Assembly: GCA_024102665.1 (NCBI GenBank)
Contig: JAGFJP010000132.1
Span: 1 to 64,000 of the forward strand
Reading direction: 5' to 3'
DNA: 64,000 bases
Source: Thiogranum sp.
Lineage (GTDB): Bacteria; Pseudomonadota; Gammaproteobacteria; DSM-19610
The notes under the pieces were generated by a model. It saw only the letters and a list, made by a program, of their open reading frames with translations, was not told the origin of the DNA and made no database searches. The first letter of the stretch is position 1. Each line of letters starts with the position of its first letter. Both the position numbers and the translations under genes were made by a program. Below are positions 1 through 12,212 of the stretch, piece by piece.

Positions 1-1435
1 CGTGCCGCACGTGGTCGACCAGGCGGGGCTGGAGACGCTGGCGCGCCAGGCCGACGGCGGGCCCATCGTGCGTGCCGACGGCAAGCCGGTGCGCAGCGTT
101 GCCTTCGTCCAGTGCTCCGGCCAGCGCGATCCGACCGGCAAGCACCTGCCCTACTGCTCGGGCCACTGCTGTGCGACCAGCATCAAGCAGGCGCTGTACT
201 TCAGGCTCGCCGACGCCGGCATCGACACCGTCGTGCTTTACACCGATCTGCGCGTGCCGGGCATGGGCGAGGATCTGTACCGAGGTGCGCAGGAGCGCGG
301 CGTGACCTTCACCAAGGCCGTCGTCAGCGGCGTCGAGGCCGCCGGCGACGGCGCGCGCGTCAAGTTCCGCGACCTGATCCTGGACCAGGACGCGAGCCTG
401 GACACCGACCTCGTCGTGCTCGCCACCGGGCAGGTCGCCAACGCCGGCGTCGACCTCGACACCTGGACCGCGACCGTCACCGCCGCCGAGTCCGGCTCGG
501 CCGAGGCGGCCGAGAAGAAGGTCGAGCTGCAGAAGCAGTCCGTGCTCAACCTCAGCTACCGCCAGGGGCCGGACCTGCCGCAGCTGCGGCACGGCTTCGC
601 CGATTCGCACTTCATCTGCTTCCCGTACGAGACGCGGCGCACCGGCATCTACGCTGCCGGGCCGACGCGCCGGCCGATGGACATCGCGCAGGCGATGGAG
701 GACGCCGCCGGCGCGGCGATGAAGGCGATCCAGGCGATCGAGAACGCCGCCGTCGGCCGTGCCGCACACCCGCGCAGCGGCGACCTGAGCTACCCGATCG
801 TGCGCCTGGAGGGCTGCACGCAGTGCAAGCGCTGCACGGTCGAGTGCCCGTTCGGTGCCATCGACGAGGACGAGAAACGCTACCCGGTCTTCAACGAGAG
901 CCGCTGCCGGCGCTGCGGCACCTGCATGGGTGCGTGCCCGGTGCGTGTGATCTCGTTCGAGAACTACTCGGTCGACAGCGTCGGGGCGCAGATCAAGGCC
1001 GTCGACATGCCCGACGAGTTCAGCGAGAAGCCGCGCATCCTGCTGCTGGCGTGCGAGAACGACGCCTACCCGGCGCTGGACATGGCGGCCCAGCAGGGCA
1101 ACAGCTACAGCCAGTGGGCGCGCGTCATTCCGGTGCGTTGCCTGGGGTCGGTGAACACCATCTGGATCACCGACGCGCTGAACTCGGGTTACGACGGCTG
1201 TGTGCTGATGGGTTGCCAGAAGGGCGACAACTACCAGTGCCACTTCGTCAAGGGTTCGGAAATGGCCCAGTACCGCATGAGCAAGGTTGACGACACGCTG
1301 ACGACGCTGAACCTCGAGAAAGAACGCGTGGCAACCTACGAGGTCGCTATCACCGATATCGATCGTGCACCCCGACTGATCAATGACATGGCCGAAACGA
1401 TCGAAAAGATCGGCATGAGCCCCTTCAAGTTCTAG
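1..1435 (+). CDS. qmoB: QmoB-like / HdrA-family flavoprotein, 3' part
   Basis: The 5' end lies outside the window; about 477 C-terminal residues are visible. The protein begins within an HdrA-type FAD domain (VQCSGQRDP, the usual FVQCAGSRD region, near visible residue 37). Two ferredoxin-type [4Fe-4S] motifs follow (CTQCKRCTVECP near 272 and CRRCGTCMGACP near 301), then an MvhD/FlpD-like domain rich in Cys (LLACEND, PVRCLG, GCVLMGCQKGDNYQC). HdrA plus a fused MvhD domain is the layout of QmoB, which passes electrons between APS reductase and the quinone pool; in sulfur oxidisers the flow would be from APS reductase outward. hdrC follows after 9 bp, with its ribosome site overlapping this stop codon. 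A plain HdrA2 of another Hdr complex is the alternative. Base composition of the first 1.2 kb is much richer in G+C than what follows. Confidence 0.82.
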   Translation, partial: VPHVVDQAGLETLARQADGGPIVRADGKPVRSVAFVQCSGQRDPTGKHLPYCSGHCCATSIKQALYFRLADAGIDTVVLYTDLRVPGMGEDLYRGAQERGVTFTKAVVSGVEAAGDGARVKFRDLILDQDASLDTDLVVLATGQVANAGVDLDTWTATVTAAESGSAEAAEKKVELQKQSVLNLSYRQGPDLPQLRHGFADSHFICFPYETRRTGIYAAGPTRRPMDIAQAMEDAAGAAMKAIQAIENAAVGRAAHPRSGDLSYPIVRLEGCTQCKRCTVECPFGAIDEDEKRYPVFNESRCRRCGTCMGACPVRVISFENYSVDSVGAQIKAVDMPDEFSEKPRILLLACENDAYPALDMAAQQGNSYSQWARVIPVRCLGSVNTIWITDALNSGYDGCVLMGCQKGDNYQCHFVKGSEMAQYRMSKVDDTLTTLNLEKERVATYEVAITDIDRAPRLINDMAETIEKIGMSPFKF

Positions 1436-1444
1436 GAGCAAGTC

Positions 1445-2071
1445 ATGAGCGACTACAATCAGAATATGATTGAAAAATACCGCGGAAGCTTCCTCAAGGA
1501 AGTGGAAGCGAACGTGGAAGAAGGCGACTGGGTGAAAATGTGCATGCAGTGCGGCGTGTGCTCGGGCTCCTGCCCGCTGGGACCGCACTGGGAGCACCCG
1601 CCACAGGAAATCTTCATGATGATTCGCGCCAACAAGCGCGAGGAAGTGCTGGAATCCAGCTCCATGTGGATGTGCACCTCCTGCTATAACTGTATTGCGC
1701 GCTGCCCGCGCGGCCTGCCCATCACCCACATCATGCACGGCCTGGCGACCTACGCCAAACGTCTCGGCCTGCAGCCCAAGGAGCAGCCCACCGCAAAATT
1801 CGCGCAGCTGTTCTGGGACAACCTGAGCAAGACCGGGCGCGTCAACGAACTGAAACTCGGCCTGTCGCTGTACTTTATGAACGGTTTCAGCGAAGGCGTG
1901 AAGACGTCACTGAAGATGAAAGACATCGGCCTCGGCATGATGAAGACCAAACGCATGAGTCCGATGGAATTCTTCGGCGGCCACAAGTGCAAGGACACGA
2001 AGGGCTTTCAGGCCATGCTGAAGAAGGCGCAGGAACTTGAAGAAGCCCGTATCGGCAAGAGCGGGAGCTGA
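1445..2071 (+). CDS. hdrC: HdrC-like [4Fe-4S] ferredoxin subunit
   Basis: 208 residues with two classical [4Fe-4S] motifs, CMQCGVCSGSCP (near residue 33) and CTSCYNCIARCP (near 77), which is the HdrC pattern. No transmembrane helix is visible, so this is the soluble HdrC form and not QmoC, which fuses HdrC to a haem b membrane domain. Its expected role is to carry electrons between the QmoB/HdrA flavoprotein and HdrB. The start is supported by AGGAG overlapping the qmoB stop. It lies 9 bp after qmoB and 11 bp before hdrB, so the three genes are surely cotranscribed. Function in APS-reductase electron transfer is inferred from context. Confidence 0.9.
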   Translation: MSDYNQNMIEKYRGSFLKEVEANVEEGDWVKMCMQCGVCSGSCPLGPHWEHPPQEIFMMIRANKREEVLESSSMWMCTSCYNCIARCPRGLPITHIMHGLATYAKRLGLQPKEQPTAKFAQLFWDNLSKTGRVNELKLGLSLYFMNGFSEGVKTSLKMKDIGLGMMKTKRMSPMEFFGGHKCKDTKGFQAMLKKAQELEEARIGKSGS

Positions 2072-2082
2072 GGAGAACTGAC

Positions 2083-2982
2083 ATGGCAAAGAAATCCTAT
2101 TCTTTTTACCCCGGCTGTTCCTCCCAGAAAGCGGCCTCTTCGTCCAACTACCAGGTGTCGGTCGACACCATGTGCAAGGAACTGGACATCGAGCTGAACG
2201 AGATTCCCGACTGGAACTGCTGCTCGGCGTCCATCGGCTACGCCGGCGGCGGCGAGCTGCCACGCCTGGCGCTGTCTGCGCGCAACATGGCGTTGTCCGA
2301 AGAGGCGCATCCCGGTCAGGACATCGTCGCCACCTGCGCGGCGTGCTGGCTGTCCACCAAGGAAACCCAGGAACGCCTGCACAACGACAGCGACCTGCTG
2401 GCCGAGACCAATACCGCGCTGGCAGAAGCCGGACTCAAGCTGAAGAACGACAAGAAGGTCCGCCACATGGTGGAAGTGCTGATCGAGGACCTCGGTTACG
2501 AGGAACTCGGCAAGCACGTCAAGAAGCCGCTGGAAGGCCTGAAAATCGCCGGCTACGTCGGCTGCCAGACCAACCGGCCTTTCGGCATTGCGGGCGAATC
2601 CTTCGAAAATCCGAAGTATCTCGACAAGCTGATCGAAACCGTCGGCGCCGAGGCATGTGACAACTACGAAAAGAAAGTGTCCTGCTGCGGTGGCGCGCTG
2701 GCCTTCTCCGAACCCGAAAAGAGCCAGGCGCTGATCAAGGACATTATCGAGTCAGCCTACGACAACGGCGCCGACATGCTGGTCACGCCCTGCCCGGTTT
2801 GCCAGATGAACACCGAGGTCTACCAGGATCAGATCAACGCGAAGTATGGCACCAAGTTCAAGCTGCCGGTGGTCTACTACAGCACCCTGCTGTCCGTGGC
2901 CTACGGCAAGTCGGCCAAGGAAGCGGCGCTGGACGGCCAGATCATTCGCGCCAAACAGCTGGAAGATATTGCCAGCAAGTAG
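2083..2982 (+). CDS. hdrB: HdrB-like CCG-domain subunit
   Basis: 299 residues with the two Cys-rich CCG domains typical of HdrB, the subunit that holds non-cubane iron-sulfur clusters at the disulfide/quinone-side catalytic site. The first half shows YPGCSSQ, NCCSAS and CAACW; the second shows GYVGCQTNRP, SCCGGALAF and PCPVCQ. The N-terminal copy has CCSA where the second has CCGG. There is a GAGGAGAAC ribosome site 5 bp before the ATG. It ends the qmoB-hdrC-hdrB operon, which is closed by a strong terminator 45 bp later. No membrane subunit gene follows; the next gene is nifJ on the other strand. Its partner (quinone, thiol or another protein) cannot be told from sequence. Confidence 0.9.
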   Translation: MAKKSYSFYPGCSSQKAASSSNYQVSVDTMCKELDIELNEIPDWNCCSASIGYAGGGELPRLALSARNMALSEEAHPGQDIVATCAACWLSTKETQERLHNDSDLLAETNTALAEAGLKLKNDKKVRHMVEVLIEDLGYEELGKHVKKPLEGLKIAGYVGCQTNRPFGIAGESFENPKYLDKLIETVGAEACDNYEKKVSCCGGALAFSEPEKSQALIKDIIESAYDNGADMLVTPCPVCQMNTEVYQDQINAKYGTKFKLPVVYYSTLLSVAYGKSAKEAALDGQIIRAKQLEDIASK

Positions 2983-3026
2983 CGTCTATATCATTGCGGG
3001 GCAATGCCCTGTCCGTTCCTTACCTT

Positions 3027-3053
3027 AAGCCCCTCGACGAGGGGCTTTTTTTT
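3027..3053 (+). terminator. Rho-independent terminator after hdrB
   Basis: A 9-bp perfect stem (AAGCCCCTC / GAGGGGCTT) with a GAC loop is followed by a run of eight T on the plus strand. It ends the qmoB-hdrCB operon. The minus-strand side has no comparable T run, so it is probably weaker for the convergent nifJ transcript. Confidence 0.93.
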
Positions 3054-3104
3054 GAGGCCGGCGAAGACCGGAATTCAAAACCGGACAGCGAGCTGATCAG
3101 CATT

Positions 3105-6688
<3,584 letters not shown>

Positions 6689-6692
<4 letters not shown>

Positions 6693-8320
6693 TTCGGCTC
6701 CGGGATCATCTCTATGGCATGACAGGGACACTGTTCAAAACAGATCGCACAGCCGGTGCACAGATCATAGTTGTAGCGATAGCGCTTGCCCTTGCCCAGC
6801 TTGATGATCGCGCGTTCCGGGCAGGCGCCGTAACAGCCGTCGCATTCAAAACAGTTGCCGCAGGACAGGCAGCGTTTCGCCTCGTACAGGGCGGCCTTTT
6901 TTTTCAGACCCTTGACCACTTCCTCGAAACCGCCGGTGCGCGTGCGGCTGTCGAGGTGGTCCTGCGGGCGTTGCGCGGCATCGGTGAAATACCACAGGTG
7001 CAGTTTATCGAAGCTCGCGAGCTGATGTTTGGGCGCAGGAGCGTACACCTCTGCGCGCAACCAGGCATCGATATGCCGGGCGGCTTTCTTGCCGTGCCCG
7101 ACGGCAACGGTAACGGTGCGCTCCGAGGGCACCATGTCGCCGCCGGCGAACACCCCCGGTTGCCCTGTCATCATGTGATCGTCGACAATGACCGTGCCGT
7201 CGTTCTTGAATTCGATGCCGGGCACGCGCTGCAAAAAATCCGTATCCACGTTTTGTCCGAGGGCCAGGATCAGCGAATCGGCCTCCAGTGTTTCCAGTTT
7301 TCCGGTAGGCTGCGGCCGCCCGTCTTCACCGACCTCCATGACTTCCACGGTGAAGGTGGTCTGATCGATTTCCCGGATGGTGCGCAGCCAGTGAATTTTC
7401 ACGCCCTCCTCGATCGCCTCGTCGGCCTCGAACGGATGAGCGGGCATATGCTCCCGGTCGCGGCGATAAATAATCAGCGCTTCGTCCACGCCCAGGCGCC
7501 GCGCCACCCGCGCGGCATCCATGGCGGTATTGCCGCCGCCGTAGATGGCGACCCGGCGGCCGAGCTTCGGCACGGCTCCGGCCTCGACGTCGTGAAGAAA
7601 ACTGACTGCATCGAGCATTCTGCCTGCGTCGCGGGCGGGAATATCGATGCGCTTGCTGAGATGGGCGCCGACGGCGACGAAAACCGCATCGAATCCCCCC
7701 TGCTCTTTCTCCGCGACGAGGTCTTCAACCTTGTGGTTGAGCACAATCGTGACGCCCATCGCCTCGATGCGCCTGATGTCCGCCTCGAGGTCAGCGCGCG
7801 GCAGGCGGTATGCCGGGATACCGAAATGCATCATGCCGCCGGCCACCGGACCGGCTTCGCGGATTTCCACCCGGTGGCCAAGCCGGGTCAGATGGTACGC
7901 CGCGGAAAGCCCGCTGGGACCGGCGCCCACGACCAGCACACGCTTGCCGCCGGTTTCGGCTTTGAATTCGACCTGCCAGCCGCGCTCGTTGGCGCGATCG
8001 CCGAGGAAACGTTCCACGGCGTGGATACTCACGGTGTCGTCCAGCTGGCGCCGGTTACAGCTGTCTTCACAGGGGTGATAACAGACTCTGCCGTGCACCG
8101 CGGGCAGAGGATTGTCGCGCATCAGCAGCTGCCATGCCTGCTTGAATTTGCCGTCCTGTGCCAGCGCCAGCCAGCCCTGGATGTTCTCACCGGCAGGGCA
8201 GGCGTGGTTGCAGGGTGGCAAAAGGTCGACATAAACGGGGCGCTGCATGCGCTGTGGCCCGGTGCGCTTTTCGTGCGTCAGGTCCAGAGACCGCGTCATA
8301 TCGCTGGGTTTTCTGGTCAT
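6689..8320 (-). CDS. GltD-like NAD(P)H oxidoreductase with C-terminal ferredoxin domain
   Basis: 543 residues. The N-terminal part is the Fe-S region of glutamate-synthase small subunits (CNHACPAGENI near residue 37, then HPCEDSCNRR near 83). It is followed by an FAD Rossmann fold (VVGAGPSGLSAAYHL), an NADPH fold (IYGGGNTAMDAARVARRLG) and the GltD-type FAD end (GVFAGGDMV). The last 60 residues add a ferredoxin domain (CLSCGNCFECDGCYGACP and CTGCAICFEQCP). No large GltB subunit is nearby; instead it overlaps nifJ by 4 bp. I infer that it shuttles electrons between NAD(P)H and PFOR or ferredoxin. NADPH rather than NADH is only assumed from the family. Confidence 0.85.
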
Positions 8321-8385
8321 GTGACATTACTTCCTGTCGGTGATTCGCCGCGGCTGCCTCGTGAGGTCGCACACCCGGTGCGCGC

Positions 8386-10962
8386 TCACAGCCACAGCAT
8401 GAGTCCGCATTCGAAACGGTGCCCGAGCAATTTATGGAAAGGATAGACACGGATTTTATAATGCTGCAGCCCCTCGAACATATAGCAGGGCCAGGGCGAA
8501 CACAAGTCTACACGATACAGGGTTGCTCCGTCCGCGTCGGCGCCCTGAACCGGCTCGAGCCTGAGGCTGTTGACGGGCACGAATTCGCCCAGCGCATCCT
8601 GTTCGCCGATGACGCATTCGACTTCCACGTCCTCGGACGCCAGGCCGTTGAGCATGACCTTGACCTCGACAGGCATCGATTGACCGGTATCCACCGCGAG
8701 TGGCGGCGTGTCCGCGAGTTGCACGCTTACCCTGGGCCAGGCGTCTGCGACCTTGCTGCGCCAGCGCGCCAGCTCCCTGGCACGCGCGGCGTTTTTTTCG
8801 CCCAGCAGTTTGCCGTGCCTGGCGGCGGGTCCGTAATAGTCCCGCAGATAATCGATCGCCATGCGCATGCCGTTGAAGTGGGGAAGTATGGTGCGCATGG
8901 AGGCTTTGGATTTTTCGATCCAGTCCTCGCGCTCACCGTCCGCGTTACGTGAAAAATACAGGGGAATGACTTCCTGTTCGAGGATATTCAGCAGTTCTGA
9001 CGCTTCGTGCTGATCGCGGGTGGCAGTCTCAAGCTCGGGGTGCGGCGTAATGGCCCAGCCGTTGGTGCCGTCGAAAGCCTCTTCCCACCAGCCGTCCAGG
9101 ACGCTGAGGTTGATGGCGCCGTTGATCGCCGCTTTCATGCCCGAAGTACCGCAGGCTTCTTTCGGGTATTCGGGTACGTTCAGCCAGACGTCCACGCCCG
9201 GATAAAGATCGCGTGCCAGTGACAGGTTGTAGTCCTCCAACAGCAGAATCCGGCCACGAAACTCCGGCCGCATGGCAATCTCCGCAATCTCGCGGATAAA
9301 TGCCTTGCCGGGTTCATCATTCGGGTGGGCCTTGCCCGCGAACACAAACAGCACAGGACGCTGCGGATCATTCAGCAGGCGCGACAGACGCGTCAGGTCC
9401 TTAAAAAGCAGTGTGGCACGCTTGTAGGTAGCGAAACGTCTGGCGAATCCGATCACCAGGGTGTCCAGATTGCGCTTTTTCACATATCGCGTTGTGTCTC
9501 TTATAACCGATTCCACGCAACCACTGCGTTGCAGCTGCAAAGTCAGGCGACGGCGGATTTCCTCCAGCATGCCGTTCTTGTGAATCTGTCTGACGCTCTG
9601 GTAGACGTGATTCGGTATCCCATTGATGAAGTCTTCCCAGAATTTCCTGTCGGTCAGCTTGGCGCGCCAGCCGCGCCCCATGTACATGTCAAACAGCGCC
9701 GCCCATGACTGCCCGAGAAAACTGTCGACATCGATGCCATTAGTGACATAGCCAATCGGGTTTTCCGACGGCGGTATCTGCGGCCAGACATAACTTTCCA
9801 TCTCCGAAGCGACCCGGCCATGAATACGGCTGACGCCATTGCGAAACCGTGAGCCCCGCAGGCTCAGCGGCGTCATGTTGAATCCTCTCGGGTGGCGGGG
9901 ATCCGCACCGAGCTGGAAAAAGCGCGTTTCGTCGATCCCGAGTTCCGGAACCAGCGCAGCGAAATGGGTGCGCATCAGATCAGCACCGAAAATATCGTGA
10001 CCTGCAGGCACCGGGGTATGGGTGGTGAAAACGGTGCTGGCGGCGATCAGTTCGAGCGCGCTGTCGAAATCCATACCGGCACCGACCTCCTCCCGGCAAC
10101 GTTCCAGAATCTGGAATCCCGCGTGCCCCTCATTGATATGCCAGACAGTCGGCATGATATTGAGAGCGCGCAATGCCCGCACGCCGCCGATTCCCAGCGC
10201 AATTTCCTGCTTGATGCGTGCTTCGACATCGCCGCCGTACAGCTGACCGGTAATGGCGCGGTCCTCCGCTGCATTATCCTCAAGGTCACTGTCCAGCAGA
10301 TACAGCCGGATGTGACCGGCCTTCGCCTCCCATACCCTGAGCTTGACCTCCCGGCCGGCAATCGCCACGCGCACAGCCACTTCCTTGCCGTTGGCATCCC
10401 TGGCTGCAACAACAGGCAAATCCTCCGGGTCGACGTGCGGGTAATCGGCGAGCTGGGTGCCGTCCCAGAGGATGCGCTGCGTGAAATAACCCTCGCGATA
10501 CAGCAGGCCGACGCCAACGAATGGCGCCCACAGGTTGCTCATGGATTTGCAATAATCGCCAGCCAGAATGCCCAGGCCACCGGCATAAATGGGAACGCTC
10601 TGGTGAAAACCGAACTCGGCGGAAAAATAGGCAACCAGGTCGTGTTCCATATCGAACGTTGATTCGACCTCGGTGAGCGGGCGCGCCTGCATGTAGGTGT
10701 CGTATGCCGACAGGATGCCGCGGAAATCACCGAGAAAAATGGGATCGCGCGCAGCTTCCTCGAGCCTCTTCTGACCGACTCTGCGCAGGAACACCTTGGG
10801 ATTGCTCCTGCACGCGGTCCAGGTCTTTTCGTCCAGGTGGCGGAACAGGCGGCGCACACCGCGGTCCCAGCTGTAGTACAGATCGTTGGCCAGGTCTTCG
10901 AGCCGCGCCAGTCTCTCGGGCAGGATCGGACGGATTTCGACACTGAAACGGGTCCCCGGCAT
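8386..10962 (-). CDS. glgP: Alpha-glucan (glycogen) phosphorylase
   Basis: 858-residue GT35 phosphorylase that releases glucose-1-phosphate from glycogen or maltodextrin. The pyridoxal-phosphate lysine sits in the motif EACGTSGMKAAING (Lys about 610), and the N-terminal region GVRRLFRHLD is that of the short bacterial/archaeal alpha-glucan phosphorylase type. The ORF is open another 50 codons upstream, but the ATG at 10962 has GAGGAG six bases before it, so I use that. It is first in a run of three minus-strand genes (65 bp to the GltD-like gene), linking glucan breakdown to pyruvate oxidation by PFOR. Regulation: see the -10 box and palindrome at 11042-11082. Confidence 0.94.
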   Translation of the reverse strand: MPGTRFSVEIRPILPERLARLEDLANDLYYSWDRGVRRLFRHLDEKTWTACRSNPKVFLRRVGQKRLEEAARDPIFLGDFRGILSAYDTYMQARPLTEVESTFDMEHDLVAYFSAEFGFHQSVPIYAGGLGILAGDYCKSMSNLWAPFVGVGLLYREGYFTQRILWDGTQLADYPHVDPEDLPVVAARDANGKEVAVRVAIAGREVKLRVWEAKAGHIRLYLLDSDLEDNAAEDRAITGQLYGGDVEARIKQEIALGIGGVRALRALNIMPTVWHINEGHAGFQILERCREEVGAGMDFDSALELIAASTVFTTHTPVPAGHDIFGADLMRTHFAALVPELGIDETRFFQLGADPRHPRGFNMTPLSLRGSRFRNGVSRIHGRVASEMESYVWPQIPPSENPIGYVTNGIDVDSFLGQSWAALFDMYMGRGWRAKLTDRKFWEDFINGIPNHVYQSVRQIHKNGMLEEIRRRLTLQLQRSGCVESVIRDTTRYVKKRNLDTLVIGFARRFATYKRATLLFKDLTRLSRLLNDPQRPVLFVFAGKAHPNDEPGKAFIREIAEIAMRPEFRGRILLLEDYNLSLARDLYPGVDVWLNVPEYPKEACGTSGMKAAINGAINLSVLDGWWEEAFDGTNGWAITPHPELETATRDQHEASELLNILEQEVIPLYFSRNADGEREDWIEKSKASMRTILPHFNGMRMAIDYLRDYYGPAARHGKLLGEKNAARARELARWRSKVADAWPRVSVQLADTPPLAVDTGQSMPVEVKVMLNGLASEDVEVECVIGEQDALGEFVPVNSLRLEPVQGADADGATLYRVDLCSPWPCYMFEGLQHYKIRVYPFHKLLGHRFECGLMLWL

Positions 10963-11041
10963 ATCGACTCCTCGCTTCTTCATTATTGATTGCGTTACGC
11001 AGCACACGGCATTTCCGGCGCATATGGAAGCCTTGCGCCGA

Positions 11042-11082
11042 AGGCGGAACGGTTCTGAACCCTGCCGCCTGATGAAATTATA
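11042..11082 (-). promoter_or_regulatory. Putative glgP promoter -10 and nested palindrome
   Basis: On the minus strand a perfect TATAAT (11082-11077) lies 115 bp before glgP, without a convincing -35 box, as expected for an activated promoter. Just downstream, 11070-11042 is a 29-bp nested palindrome: AGGCGG, AAC, GGTTC, T, GAACC, CTG, CCGCCT, so both the outer 6-mers and the inner 5-mers are perfectly complementary. Depending on the true start point it is an operator at about +1 to +30 or a leader hairpin. The site is seen; its role is inference. Confidence 0.45.
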
Positions 11083-11150
11083 GTAGTCGGCCACTGCCAC
11101 GCTAGCTGGCATCTTGCGCTGCCGCCGCTTTTGCCCGCAAATCGGCTATC

Positions 11151-12149
11151 ATGCCGGCAATGGAAAATATGCGAGCCGCACACCCCTATGAACGCCTGAC
11201 GCCGGATCTCATCCTCGATGCCCTGGAGTCCGTAGACTTCGCCTGCGATGGACGCCTTCTGGCTTTGAACAGCTATGAGAACCGGGTTTACCAGATCGGC
11301 GTCGAGGACAGTGTGCCTGTGATCGCGAAGTTTTACCGGCCCGAACGCTGGAGTCGCGAGGCGATACAGGAGGAACATGACTTCGCGCTGGAACTGGTGG
11401 CGCATGAAATACCGGTGGTTGCACCCATCGCTGACAGTGGTGGCACAACGCTGCACCGCATCGATGATTTCCTGTTTGCCGTTTATCCGCGTTGCGGCGG
11501 ACGCTGGCCGGACCTGGAGACACGCGCGCAACGCCAGCAAATGGGAAGGTTTCTCGGGAGAATGCACGCTGTCGGCGCCACCGGCCGGTTTCGGCACCGC
11601 ACAAAACTGGACATCGCATCGCTGGGCGACGAAGCGCGCGAGTTCCTTCTTCGGGAGCGTTTCATTCCGGAATATCTGGTTGAAGCCTATGCCTCCCTGA
11701 CCGATGACCTGCTGCATCAAATCCGCGCGCTTTTCGACGTGGCCGGAGCCGTAACGCCCTTGCGCCTGCATGGCGACTGCCATCCGGGCAATATCCTGTG
11801 GACTGACAGCGGACCGCACTTCGTGGACCTTGACGATTGCCGTACCGGTCCGCCCATCCAGGATCTGTGGATGCTGTTGTCCGGAGAAGCGCACGAAATG
11901 CGCGAACAATTACAGGATGTGCTGGATGGCTACCAGACGTTCTTCGATTTCGACTACGCGAGCGTCATACTCATAGAACCTCTGCGTACCCTGCGGATCA
12001 TGAATTATGCCGCGTGGATCGCGCGTCGCTGGGATGATCCGGCGTTCCCGCTGGCGTTCCCCTGGTTCGATTCACCGCGTTACTGGGAGGACCATATCCT
12101 GAGTCTGCGCGAGCAGGCCGCGGCCCTGAACAACCCGCCTGTTCTATAG
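11151..12149 (+). CDS. srkA: Stress response Ser/Thr kinase SrkA (YihE/RdoA family)
   Basis: 332-residue kinase of the APH-like fold. It is close to E. coli SrkA along its length: NSYENRVYQIG, VIAKFYRPERWS, the catalytic LHGDCHPGNILW, the metal-binding FVDLDDCRTGPPIQDLWMLL and the C-terminal RWDDPAFP. In E. coli this cytoplasmic kinase counters cell death under oxidative and envelope stress and is linked to the Cpx response. Three ATGs compete for the start (11151, 11160, 11169) and none has a strong ribosome site; homologues would fit any of them. It is transcribed away from glgP and ends at a bidirectional terminator. Confidence 0.93.
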   Translation: MPAMENMRAAHPYERLTPDLILDALESVDFACDGRLLALNSYENRVYQIGVEDSVPVIAKFYRPERWSREAIQEEHDFALELVAHEIPVVAPIADSGGTTLHRIDDFLFAVYPRCGGRWPDLETRAQRQQMGRFLGRMHAVGATGRFRHRTKLDIASLGDEAREFLLRERFIPEYLVEAYASLTDDLLHQIRALFDVAGAVTPLRLHGDCHPGNILWTDSGPHFVDLDDCRTGPPIQDLWMLLSGEAHEMREQLQDVLDGYQTFFDFDYASVILIEPLRTLRIMNYAAWIARRWDDPAFPLAFPWFDSPRYWEDHILSLREQAAALNNPPVL

Positions 12150-12163
12150 GTGGCTCCTCGTCA

Positions 12164-12195
12164 TAAAAAAAGCGGCCACCAGGGCCGCTTTTTTT
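12164..12195. terminator. Bidirectional terminator between srkA and fba
   Basis: Stem AGCGGCC / GGCCGCT (12171-12177 and 12183-12189) with a five-base loop, flanked by seven A on the left and six T on the right. The symmetric A and T tracts make it usable for both convergent transcripts, srkA on plus and the tkt-to-fba cluster on minus. Confidence 0.92.
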
Positions 12196-12212
12196 CAGTC
12201 CGGAAGCTGCGC

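Noticed and set aside
6719-8446. 575-residue open frame antisense to the GltD-like gene
   Set aside because: The minus-strand gene has full motifs; the opposite frame has no recognisable fold or ribosome site.
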